A stretch of 64,000 nt of DNA, taken from Hygrophila difformis. Its lineage: Eukaryota > Streptophyta > Magnoliopsida > Lamiales > Acanthaceae. Shown here one piece after another: positions 36,401 to 47,457 of the stretch (position 1 is its first letter; the number at the start of each line of letters is the position of its first letter). A program made the translations under genes and the position numbers. The DNA lies in NCBI GenBank assembly GCA_030278955.1, contig JAOANR010000006.1, positions 13,551,974 to 13,615,973 of the forward strand, given 5' to 3'. The notes under the pieces are model-generated. The model was not told where the DNA came from and did no database searches. It was given only the letters and a program-made list of their open reading frames with translations.

Positions 36401-38345
36401 CAAGAACAATAAAAATAAAAGCAGATCTAAGGCTACAAACATGCTCAAACCCACATTCATACATTTATTAGAACTAAGAAAGCAAAATAAATAAAAGAGC
36501 AAGAGAACCCATACCAAATTTGTGAAGCATTTTCTTGTATATCATCACTAGAAAGCATTAAAAGTTCAAGAACAACCCATTATTTGGGTGTTCTCAAATT
36601 TATTTCTACACTAGAAAGCTGTGAAAATATGGAAAATGGCTACACTAAGAAATTAAAAACAACTATTTACAAACTACATTACACTACAACTAACAAATAT
36701 TAAACTACATTGCAATAAAGAAAAATAAATCTACTCTAACTAAGCAAAAACCCACTGTTCTCTCCAAGAACAGGGAAGAAAATTTGGGACTGGCTGCTCT
36801 CTGTTTTCTTCTCTTGCTGCTTGAAGTGGAAAATGGAAGGGGTATTTATAGGGGGGAAACCCTAACATGTGAGAGGAGATAGAAATGGTTTAATTCGAAT
36901 TATGCAACAAAAAAGAGGGGTAGGTGCAAATTATGCACAAAAGAAGAGGGACTTTTATGCAAAAATGGAGAGAGGAGGGAAATGGAGAGGGTTTTTGTTG
37001 TGGGAAGGGACGGGACCTGGAGTACACAGAGAAAAGACAAAAGTTTTTTCTGCCTTCGGGACCACAAGTCCGGGGTTCTTCCAAACTCTTCACGCGCGGG
37101 CCCCACTCCACCTTTTCACTCCCTAATTCGAATTCTCTCTGTTCGAATTAATTCGAACTTCTACAATTCGAATTGCTTCTTGTTTTTGCTTCTCTTCCAA
37201 TTCGGTCTCTTCTCTCTCAATTCGAATTAATTCGAATTGCACTCATTAATTCGAATTGCTCTCTTCTTCTTTTTCTTTTCTCTTCTCTCTTCTCTTCCAA
37301 TTCGAATTGTTTACCTTAATTCGAATTACCCCTTTTTCTCGAATTGCATCTCCTGATTCCATTTTTCTTTTCCAGTTTCTCCCCCATTTTTCTTTCTTTC
37401 TCTTTCCTCTTCTGGGTTTTGACTGCTTCTTCTTCCTCACCCATCTCCTTTCTGTTTTATTTCCTCTCTTCATTTTCTTTCTTTCATTGTTAATGGACAC
37501 TGCTGGAATAGAGAGAGGGTGGCTGGATCGAGGAAACGGAGTAGCGGCGGAGTCGGGGAGGTGCTGCCGGAAAAGATGGTGGCGTCGCGGTGGTGAAGCG
37601 GAAGAAGATGGTGGTCGGCGTTGGCGTCAGAATCTGGAAAAATGGAGGTTTGGCCGGAAATGGATGTGATTGCCGGCGGTTGTGTTGAGATGGAGGACGG
37701 TGGTGATTGCAGCGGCGGGGTGTTGACAGAGCTCGCCGGAACAGGGAAGATGGAGAGGCAGGTGGCGATCGGATTTGGGCGGAGATGGGGTGGTCGGAAG
37801 ACGGAAATGAAGCCTGTTGCCTCCTTGCCGGAGATGGATTTGTGTTGCTGTTGCCGAAGCTCGTTGGGGAAGAAAGATGGGGGCACGTGAGCACGTGACT
37901 TTCCAATTGAAAATTGTAACTTAGTGTAGGCGGTGGGCCCCACCTGCATAACAACACTTTGATTACTTGATTTTTTTAAATAAACAAAAATAAATACTAG
38001 TGTATAAATATAAGAATAAATAAATATAGATATTTGTTCCAATTGATTATTTGGCTTGCGTTCCGTTTAATGGATCCGTGTTCCACCGAACAGATACCAC
38101 CAAACCATAATCATCAATTATGGGAAACATAATAATTTTATCATGTTTTTGGATTTTTTAACACAAATATAATAAAATAGCAATATTTTTGTGTTTTTCA
38201 ATACCAACTTATTATTTACACAAACTTGCAAATATCTGTCAAATTCAACTGCTTTCTTATTTAAATAAGACCGGAATGCGATCAAATGCCCATGTTTAGA
38301 CACGGAAATAGATTGAAAATAATGGTCAATTTTTGGCCATTATCA
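33431..38345 (-). mobile_element. Unit C: TG...CA insertion, probably a 4.9-kb solo LTR, in the primer site of B
   Basis: It starts TGAAACTTTTGACGAG and ends GGCCATTATCA on the plus strand. GTATC is duplicated at 33426-33430 and 38346-38350. No second LTR copy or coding region was found inside, so a solo LTR is likely. A minus-strand TATAAATACCCC at about 36840-36850 suggests minus orientation. The first 400 bases hold three related units starting TGAAACTTTTGA or TGAAGCTTTTGA (33431, 33608, 33727). Confidence 0.65.
35664..37345. repeat. AATTCGAATT palindrome cluster in unit C
   Basis: More than twenty copies of AATTCGAATT or close variants. Four times CAATTCGAATT is followed directly by its reverse complement, giving perfect 22-bp palindromes at 35681-35702, 35882-35903, 35972-35993 and 37218-37239. 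Others form hairpins with loops such as TTGAG. The copies are embedded in otherwise non-repetitive sequence, and none are seen in 36020-36890. Confidence 0.8.
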
Positions 38346-38350
38346 GTATC

Positions 38351-40632
38351 AGAGCGTTTTGCTCTTGGAATTGTGCATTTGAAATTACTTAAAATTTATG
38401 CACAAGAAATTATTTTTGCAAGTATTTGAATTGGTGCATTTAAAATTATTTCGATTTATGCACAAAAATATTTTTTTGAAAGGAGCATTTTGCTCTAAGT
38501 AGTGCATTTAAATTATTAAAATTTTTGCACGAAATGATTTTGAAAAAAATATGCCAAGTATTTTTAAAGCTATTTTGGGGATGGGAACACACACATATGC
38601 ATATAGGCACGAGCAGAATTTTAGTTTATTATGGGTTTATCTTGACAAGTATTTCCCAATGTTTGGGACATGAGCAGAATTTTTCTAGCACTACCTTAGT
38701 GTCTTTTTGCAAGGAGCTAGTTGTTTAACTTAGGCTCTGTTATATAGTCAATGCCTACATTAGGAGCTGACGATTGCGCTTGTTTTATTGTATCACTGGT
38801 AAGACTGGGGGTTGTTTACCCTACAGTTATGTCTACCAAATTATAGCGTTGAACCTTATATTTGAATATGTGCGAATGAACATATTGCTATGAGATTTGG
38901 CCTTAGATGCACCTATGTTTTACCTTAGTCTAATTAAGGTTATGACTTAAATTCGTAGGAGTATGATTTACATAACTACACGAACCACTACGAATAAGAA
39001 TTTTTCTAAATATTATATGGTCTTAAAGATAAGACGCGAGTGTCAAGTAAGGGCACCAAAGAGATTTTTAAACTCACCACGAGTTCTATAAAATATTTAC
39101 GAAGTTTCCCTAAATTCTTGTGCCGAATGGACAAGGGAAGTAAAAAATTTACCAAAAATATTATTGAGAAGGCGACTTGCCTCAATAAGCACTTAAAGGG
39201 GTAACTTAAGACATTAGACTCTATTCCTTTAGGTTTAAGGACTTGGAACCCAATCTTTGATTAAGATAATATGCTAAATAAGACTCGGTGGAATCGATGG
39301 AAATTATTTTCATCTACCTCGATACGATTCCCAAATAAGCTATGAAAAAGTTTTCTCCTTCAACAATAATACTAATAATGAGAATGCCAATAGTAATGAT
39401 AATGATAATAACAACGACCACAATAAAAATAAAACTACACAAGAGCCTATGATACGATGGATTGAATACTATGGATTTCCAAGGACGAAGCTTATAATTG
39501 AGGACGGAAGATTTTACACCCAATAGAAATTTAAAATTCATAACTACCAAGATACGGTGGGTAACCCTTTGTTGGAAATGTCATTTATCAAGGTGATAAC
39601 CCACCAAGCAAGAGAATTCTTCATTGAAGTTATTGTTATTTGAAAAATGAATACCTATCAAGAAGACATAGTAAAGAGGATACTTGTTATAAATTTTATA
39701 GGGTAAACATTTGAACCTAACCTGCTTCCAGGTAACCCTGGGTCGGATATCCATAACGGAAGCTTAACCAACATTTGGAAATTTCAAGTGATGTGAACTT
39801 AGGAATAATTGGGAAGTTTTCATGTGTACAACTAAAGATGATTGGTGGTGATGTTAGACGTGAACATTTTCGATTAAGGATGAGCTGAGTTGGATTTTTT
39901 CCAAAGGATTTAAATTTCATCTACTTAGGTTTGAACTTGAGGAACACCCCACACCACGTTTAAGATTTGATGAACACTCCAATTATAATAAACAATTAAT
40001 GGATCAAATACCAAATAAAAAGGGACCACATAGTCCGAAAGTAATGAATTCTTTTTTTTTTTCCTAAAAGTGACACCTTACGGACAAGAATAGTGGGATT
40101 TATTAAGGATTGGTGATGTACCCCAAGGAAACCAATCAATTTAACCGAGTTATTGGGAGTCTTAATAAAATAACGTAACCAATGAATTTTTGTCCAAGAT
40201 TTATCCCGAATACCTTTTTGAGAAGTAATAAGATACGAGTAAATAAGATGGGCTATTTTTATCTTCTAGGAAAGGAATGAAACATGAAGCCGATAGCATA
40301 ATCCTGTAGAGGAAGCGTCATAGGAGGATAAGACAACCTATGTTTGACTTAAGGACCAAATATTAAAATAAAAAAAATAAAAAAAATCATTTAGGAACAT
40401 CAACGGAATTAAACTGGACAATTCCTGCAACAAAGAATATATTCTAAAGGGGTTAAGCGGGTATCAAGGATAAATGACCGAGGCTAATTAAAGAAAATTA
40501 TAGTTAATAAATAACTCGATGAAAGGTTTTTCTATAAAATATAATTTTAGTAAATATACATCTAACCGTGAATGACTTTTAGGAGTTGCCGAGAGGCTTC
40601 GAGGACGAAGCCTTATTTTAAGGAGGGTAGAC
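38351..40632 (+). mobile_element. Interior of element B (non-coding remnant)
   Basis: It starts with the right half of the primer site (AGAGCG) and ends with AAGGAGGGTAGAC before the 3' LTR. A hairpin AGGCTTCG-AGGA-CGAAGCCT is at 40594-40613. No ORF longer than about 80 codons and no gag, protease, reverse transcriptase or integrase motif was seen. Confidence 0.7.
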
Positions 40633-43600
40633 TATAACACTCCGTAAAATTTTAAATAAAAATTTAAATTTTAATAATCAGATAATCTATTTCATATCGC
40701 TAATCCAAACACCCTCTAAGAAGGGATTTTATTGATCAAAATTGTAAGTGGCCATAATTTATTAAAGAGCGGACATAATACTTTAAGGGTTAGTTTCTAA
40801 GACTTGGGACATGAAATATTGGAGGTTAGGCTCTTCGTATTTAATTATCTCAAGCACAAATATTTTTGTGAGACTAATAGAATTTTGATCAATGTAAGTA
40901 TAAGAGGATTAAGTTTTGATGGCTCGGATATTTAAAAAAAAAACAAATTTAATTATAAAAAAAATTAATTAAGAGACTTGAATGATTTCAAGTCCACAAA
41001 TTTTTAAATCCGATTAATCACTATGATTTAATTAAAATATTTGACCAAATAGATTATAGAATGAACAAGTGACCCTATTTGTAAATAATAATTTGCCCGA
41101 ATTAAAATATTTTGGATCTTGGATCATTTTTTCTAATGGTTCCAATTATTAAATAATTTAACCTATTAAATTCGTTAAACTAATTTACGAAAGTAAAACC
41201 ATTAGGAGATTGATTAAATCCATTAAAAATGATTTGTAAGTATAAGGTCACTAGAGATTTATTAAGTCCATATAGTGCACATAAATCTATTCAGTCCATG
41301 GATTAGCAAATCAAATTGGGCTACTCAATTAATTTTCAAGAGTTCAATTAGCAAGGATTTGTAGTCCAATAAACAAATAGAGAATCATACATAACCCCTT
41401 GGCCCAACCCTAAGCCCAAACCACCTAAACCCTAACCCTAATTTTTTTTCACCCGCGCCGCCGGCCGGCCGGCAACCTCCGGCAGCCTTCACTGTGCGCG
41501 ACTTCGGATTTTTCACCTTCACTTCCACCGGAGGCCGCATCCGCCAACACCTCAGCTTCCATTTCCGCCCTCTGACTCCACCCTCGCGCCACCGCGGAGC
41601 CACCGCCACCACCATCATCCCTTTCACCCTCAAAATCCTAAAATTCAAAACCAACACCACCGCCATCTCCATCAACACCCGCGGCCACAAATCCTTCCAC
41701 CACTACCATTTTTATTCTCAAATCAACAACACCAATAATCAACAAAAATGAAAATAAAGACATAGACAGAAATAGAGAGAGAGGCGAGACAGTGAGGAAC
41801 GCTGCTGAAGTCGAACCCCGTCGCCGCCGCTCGCGGCCGTCGGCCCCTGCCGCTGCTGTGGTGGCCACCGAGTCACCATCCCCATCTTTTTCCCAATCCA
41901 AACATTAAACGAAACCACAAAACAAATAGGAAGAGAGGAGAAAAAAAGAAGGAGAAGAAGAGGATGAAGGCCGAGCTTTGCTGCTGCCGCCGCCGCCTGC
42001 CGGAGCTAGTACTTGAAGGAGCAAAAGAAAAAAAAAACAAAAGAAAGGGGGCGGTGGAAACTAGAGAGAGAGTGAGGAAATGGAGAAGGAGACAAGGGAA
42101 TGGTAGGAATGGCAGAAATGGGGAAGTGGGGAGTACGATTGAGAGGGAGTACAAATCATTAATGAGAGACAGAGGCAAAATAGGGAAATGGGGATAGCTG
42201 GAATCTTGGGAAAAACTTAAAAAAAAATAATAAAAAAAATATGTACACTTGTTTTATTCTAACCACATTGGCCTATATAAAACCCCCCACCTCTAGCCAT
42301 TTACACACGCCCCAGCTCTCAATTTTCTTTCTTGTTTTATACTTCATTTTAGTTTCTGTTAGGGAAAATTTATTTTTCGGTAGAGGTGCTCCAAAGTAGT
42401 TTAAGGTGGTGTGGGAATAACAAGTCCACTAGTTGTTTCACTTAAGAGGATCGCTAGTCTGCATCGTGTTGTTAACTTCAAGCACACGGTAACTTTAAGT
42501 GAGAAATTTTAGTATTATTTATGTTAGAATATCTTTACAGTATACTAAGTTGGAATTAAAATTTTTGCTAGTCAAATAGCGGTAGAGAGATATCTGCTCG
42601 TAGGCGGTGCGTGTGTCGTGTCCATTTCGTCCACGGTGACAGTAAGTAGATTTTTACTTTTTGTGGAGTAAGCCCAAATTTATTTTAGCTTAAGCATAAA
42701 TTAAAAACCGCTTTATTATATTTTAAATTTATGCTTATTGCTCCCTACTACTTTTGGATTATTGGTATGCTATTTTTACTGTGCTTTATAATTTAGTGCG
42801 ATAACTCCTGAATTATGGTTAACCACTGTTACGGGGTTGGAATCGGTGCGTGGATCTTGTCGCCACCCTCGCCGTTGTGTGCATCCAATGCCACCCGGGA
42901 ACGGTGCCGAAACGATACCACACCTTTTGCCAAGTGGATGTAGGAAATTTCATACCTCTTCCACAACCCTTGAATGTGCATGTGAGAATGGGTACCCCAC
43001 TCTTGGGCCCCTTCCAATTGACATGAAGGCTGAAAACTACTTTTCGGCAACACATATTGTTATATTGTCTGATCCCGGGTTTTCATGATTAATATTGCAT
43101 TATGTACACAATATTCTCGTTTAAGCATACTTTACCATAACTGTTGTTTTTAAATTATTTCTGCAACCCAACCTCCTCCGGGAGTAAGGGTCTACTTACT
43201 CAGCGATCGTTTTCGCTGACTCTACACTTTTATTATCCCTTTTCAGGTTGTGATATCTGAGGAGGACCATTAGCCATTTCACGTCACCGGGGCACGATTC
43301 GGGTTATTTTTAAATGCTTTCGGATTTAAGAAAAGGGTGTATAACTTTTTAAGTCTCCTTATCGGAGTTAACTTGGCATATATTTTGTTCTGATTTGAGG
43401 ACGTATATTTGGGCGTCTACCCACTTTTGAAATTTTCTACGCCTCACTATTTTCACCCGACGATGGATATTATTATTTTCAAAATGCATGATGAATTTGC
43501 CCCCTTTTCAAATGGAGGAATTCTCTTATCATATCATTATTATTGGTGAGCTCTTTTAAATGCGTCGCCATTTATTTTGGGTGGTATACCAAAATTTAAT

Positions 43601-43820
43601 TTAAGGCTTATTTTATACGCTATAGTATTATAAGCTTTTCTTTTCAGAGATTACGATATATGTCTAACATTTAGCATATATGTTCAACTCTGACTTCCCC
43701 GTGAATATTTTTGCTAGCCTTAGCGTATTCCGGATGGCCCGGGATACGTGGCGGTAACACCGGCCCCTTGTTCCCGCTCTTTGCTTCCGCTGAGCCTTTA
43801 GGGAAAACGGGGGTGTTACA
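40633..43820 (+). repeat. 3' LTR of element B (~3.2 kb)
   Basis: Near-identical partner of 30197-33420, with TATATAAA at 42274-42281. It is followed by the duplicated AAAAC and then the last bases of LTR A. Confidence 0.85.
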
Positions 43821-43837
43821 AAAACCGGGGTGTTACA
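43821..43837 (+). mobile_element. Right end of LTR A
   Basis: AAAACCGGGGTGTTACA matches the last 17 bases of the gypsy LTR ending at 50058, where the same CCAAAAACCGGGGTGTTACA closes the LTR. It was cut off from 30196 by element B. Confidence 0.75.
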
Positions 43838-44121
43838 TACAAAAATTCCGAAAAGTTAGATGAAGACTTATCTAAAGTTGAGAAATAAAAATAATGATGG
43901 CGTATAAGGAAACACGGCTCCGATTCGCATTTCGAGGTCTGGATGGAGCATAGCCGAAAGCAATTGATAAAATAAAAACTCTTGGCAAGCCCAAAAAACA
44001 AAGAGCATTCATAAGTATTTAGCTTACTGAGAGTGGGGATGATTATTCTTTTAAAGGTCTTACCTTCTTTTTGTATGTTAATCTTGGTAAAGAATATACA
44101 ATTTGAGCAGTGCTATAAACA

Positions 44122-44212
44122 GCAGATATATAGTAGTTCTAGCTAGAAGTGGTCTGGGACATTCTCTAATATAGTAGCAATTACATCAAGCATCGGGCCA
44201 GTATCTCCAACC
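44122..44212 (-). pseudogene. Exon-like fragment, unrecognised
   Basis: After a minus-strand acceptor (TTTTTGACAG) the frame reads VGDTGPMLDVIATILENVPD before a stop. It looks like a helical segment of a larger protein, but the family was not recognised. It lies about 200 bases downstream (in transcription sense) of the HSP90 relic and may belong to a different gene. Confidence 0.3.
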
Positions 44213-44399
44213 TGTCAAAAAGTCGATTGAAAAGTCAAAACACAATAGTAATGACAGAAAAGTTAGTGAATAATTCAATATCAATGATATTGCATCAATT
44301 AATAAGATAGAGATTATCACGAGGGTAGAAGACCCATCTATAACATACCTCTATATTTTTCTGGACCAACCAAGAATGGAGCAAATTTGAAGTGAAAAT

Positions 44400-45562
44400 A
44401 TCAATAGTGGTGTTAACCGCTTGTGGTTTCCGGTGTCTTTAATGCATCCCAACTTGAAAGGTTCTCCCATAACTTCTTTTAATCATCTTTGTTTTCACTT
44501 TCAGCAAGATCTTGAATCATGTCAAAGGTTTTCCTAACGAGCCATGTTATCATTATCCTAACCTGCATCACGAACATAGAATAAACATCATTTATTTTTT
44601 CTTAGTTGCATTAAAATATTAGTTACAATTATGTGATGAAAAAGGATTTGTTTACAATTCCGTTGTTCACTAACCCTTCACAACTCAAGTATCTTGGGAA
44701 CTAAAAGTTATCAAATCAGCTCTATGTTTAAATTGGATTCATTCAAATCGGAGTATAATATTAAATCAATTCCATCAGACAAAAGGTGGATAATAGAAAT
44801 TATTTTCGAAAACTGAGAAAAGAGGAAAAAGGTTAAACGGAAAATTGGGATTGATAAATTCTTCATTGTTAGGAGAAGCCATTCCTGAAATATAGAGCAC
44901 ACTAGTGAAATCCACCTCGCTCCACAGAAACCTTGAATCAATACAAAGCACACAATCATAAAGTTTAACCAATATAAACATACTAATCTTCCACGAGCAA
45001 GAACCATAGGGTATATACAATCCCTTGTTAAAGATATTGTAAAGCTTTGAATACCCACACGATTGAAATGTAGAAGACGAGGATAGAGATCAATGGGACT
45101 TAGTATCCCCGAAGTAATTACTACATTGTAAAGCACAAAAAAATCCGAAGGATCAATTGAGTAAGAAAGAACAAATAAAATGACTGATGATTGCAAAAAT
45201 ATTGAGTGACAAATGATGAGGTATATGTGGTGACACAGACAACAAAAATACAGCAGTGGGAGGGTTAGAGGGCTGGATCCAGTTTAGACAGGGAAAGGGC
45301 AGAAAAAGTAAAAGGAGAGAAGCACACCTTTTGTCTTTTTCCGTGAAAAGTACACTCAGGGAAGGATGACTCGCGAACTGTAAAGTGTCAACCCAAAATT
45401 AGGAATGGACTTGATAACTTCATACCACATGTCATAGAGAGGCTTCCGAATCACACTGTACTTGCTCCACATCCAAGGCTTATTTATTTTACTTGTTTTC
45501 GACACTGTAATCCAATTAAAAGGTTCAAACTCAAATCTTATTACAAGAAATGAAGCAAACAA
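44400..45562 (-). pseudogene. HSP90 pseudogene, organellar (chloroplast/mitochondrial) type
   Basis: Fragments of an HSP90 middle domain occur in the right order on the minus strand. These are VDFTSVLYISGM..NNEE (about 44868-44930), FPRYLS then VKG after a frameshift with stops (about 44663-44703), and VRKTFDMIQDLAESENKDD ending in a stop, followed by a KKLWENL relic (about 44410-44560). A weaker match with NKPWM at 45400-45550 fits the segment before them. The NNEE and ESENKDD wording is like chloroplast HSP90.5 and mitochondrial HSP90.6 rather than cytosolic HSP90. Several stops and frame changes mean it cannot encode a working chaperone. A splice acceptor directly precedes the VRIM segment, so it descends from an intron-containing gene copy. 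Confidence 0.7.
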
Positions 45563-46451
45563 ATTAAAAAATTCTGCAACAACTGAATCCAGATGTTCAG
45601 ATATCGGAGTTAAGGAAATTCACATGCCAACACTTATAAAGCAGGGAAATCTAAACCCTCAAACCGTAAAACCCTGAAACCCTTGATCGTTGAGAATTGT
45701 TTGCCTTCAACAAACTGCATAATCAGTCAACAGTACGTCAATAATCCATAACAGAGTAATAACAACTTAATAAATGAACAATAGTAAAGATTAAAAATTA
45801 AATAAATAAATAAAATGTATCTCTATTTAATTGAATGTTAAAACTTTTTTGGTTGAGACCAATAAAATTTCATTTTCAGATATTGAACCTGCATCATAAT
45901 TCCAGGTGAACTGATATGAAATAGTTAATGATAAAATGCTTAATAAATAAACCAATTGCTATTTTCTCTTATTTATTTCACTCATCACCAAGACATAAAA
46001 AAATGTGGAAATATAGATATTTCCAAGTTTTCAGAATGGGTAGAGATTATTATAAATACCTGCACTTCTTGTATATTGGATGTTTCTGAGCAATAAGTTT
46101 GTAGTTTCATGAAGGTGGAGGCAAGGCCGCAAGGCACAACTTCTCACCTGCACAAATATTTGAGAAACAAAATAATGATAAAACACATGTATAGGAACCA
46201 AAAAAAAAACTAAAGTAAATTCCAGATGAGCTGGGAGTGAGAGGGAGAGCCACATTCGACAACTTCAAGGCATACCATCTGATTAAGACAAAATTGCCCA
46301 AGGAAAATAAAAACATACTTGAGCGCGAATTATTGAACTTAAAAAGAAAACCAAATCCAAAACAGTGATTCCATATAACCATCTTTCAACCAAGTCACTC
46401 CCTCGATTACAATAGCAAAAAGTGCAAGGTCAAGATTCATAAACTAATTTT

Positions 46452-46785
46452 CTAAGGAGCTAGCTCCTCTGAAAACAACAAACCCCACTTTTGGCTGGGT
46501 TGAATTCTCTTGATAATGTCATCAGTTGAATATGTATGATCCTCTTCAATTTTAATTGTTTGTATCCTGAAATTCTCGTTCAGTGTGGAATGTAAGACAA
46601 ACTTGTACTTTCTACTCCCAAAAGGAGTCACTGGTTCTAGAGCCATCCCACTGATAGACTTGATGTCACTTGAGTTCTCTGCTGAATCAGATGGCTTGGA
46701 ATATGGTAATGTGTGTTTAACGGGGGGGGGGGGAGTGTCAGGAGGGCCTTCTATATTTTCATAATCACCTTTCAATATCCTGTTA
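46452..46785 (-). pseudogene. Exon-like ORF of unknown family
   Basis: After a TTTTTAACAG acceptor the minus strand is open for about 108 codons. It has a Pro run (TPPPPVKHTLPYSKP) and a mixed, protein-like composition, ending SQKWGLLFSEELAP-stop. A G-rich run (10 G at about 46722-46731) encodes the prolines. No family was recognised. It may be the last exon of a gene or a relic. No convincing upstream exon was found in the 200 bases before it. Confidence 0.3.
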
Positions 46786-47457
46786 AAAATAAGAGTATTT
46801 TTTTAACTGTATTAATGAGATAGAATGCGAAGTGCCAGAATAATAACATGACAAAACATGCTCGCATAGCAACATCATTGGAGTACAAATGCAACCCAGA
46901 TCCTTCCTCTTTGAGTTTATCTTTTTGTTCATTCTGTAGGTGCTCCAAAAAATGCACCCATATGTGTGCTTCTCACAGTAAACTCCAGCCCTTGTAACAT
47001 GAGCAAAAATCACAAACTTATTGAGTCATGAAATCATAGCCGCTAAAATTTAGAATTTACAAAGAAATAGAAAAGAAAAGAAAAAGAAAGATGATCCCTC
47101 TCTTCAGTCAAAACACATACCTAACAAAAATAAAACAGAGTACTTTCCACAATTCAAAAAGTAAAACTAATACAGTTATTTAGTTACACTATGACATTTT
47201 CAACTTTCCCAACACATATAAATGCATCTAAAGGCTTCAATCTTGTCCCAGTACTCACCAATAAAATGCTCTCTACTCAAATAAGTAGTCTAAAATTACA
47301 CCCACAGGTCCACAAAAATTTAGAAAATTTGAAACTAAATGATAGGCAATGTAAATCTACAATTCTACATTAACTTAAGATAAGTTATGCTAAGCAGAAA
47401 ACCAACCGACAAAAGTAAACAATAAGTGAAAAAAAAAGTTCTCTTCAATAGGATCCC

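Larger units (their letters stand above)
30197..43820 (+). mobile_element. LTR retrotransposon B (nested in LTR A; non-autonomous)
   Basis: Two long LTRs (30197-33420 and 40633-43820) in direct orientation, a tRNA-Met primer site after the left one and a polypurine tract before the right one. The flanking 5-bp duplication AAAAC is at 30192-30196 and 43821-43825. After removing inserted unit C and one copy of its duplication, the interior is only about 2.3 kb and has no gag or pol. It was therefore mobilised by another element's proteins. Both LTRs start TATAACAC rather than TGTAACAC. Confidence 0.85.
43838..47457 (-). other. Decayed genic region left of the gypsy element
   Basis: Apart from the three relics listed, the sequence is AT-rich without clear exons. 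The long ORF at 44711-45196 overlaps the HSP90 relic in another frame and is not a gene. Confidence 0.4.

Noticed and set aside
36869..37151. Cluster of 70-85 codon ORFs on both strands
   Set aside because: They fall in the leader side of the unit C promoter region and have no family features.
37256..38042. ORFs of 137-190 codons on both strands
   Set aside because: Pro/Ser- or Phe/Ser-rich shadows of a GC-rich and CT-rich LTR region in unit C.
44711..45196. Minus-strand ORF of 161 codons
   Set aside because: Hydrophobic, low-complexity translation in a frame other than the HSP90 relic it overlaps; no family features.
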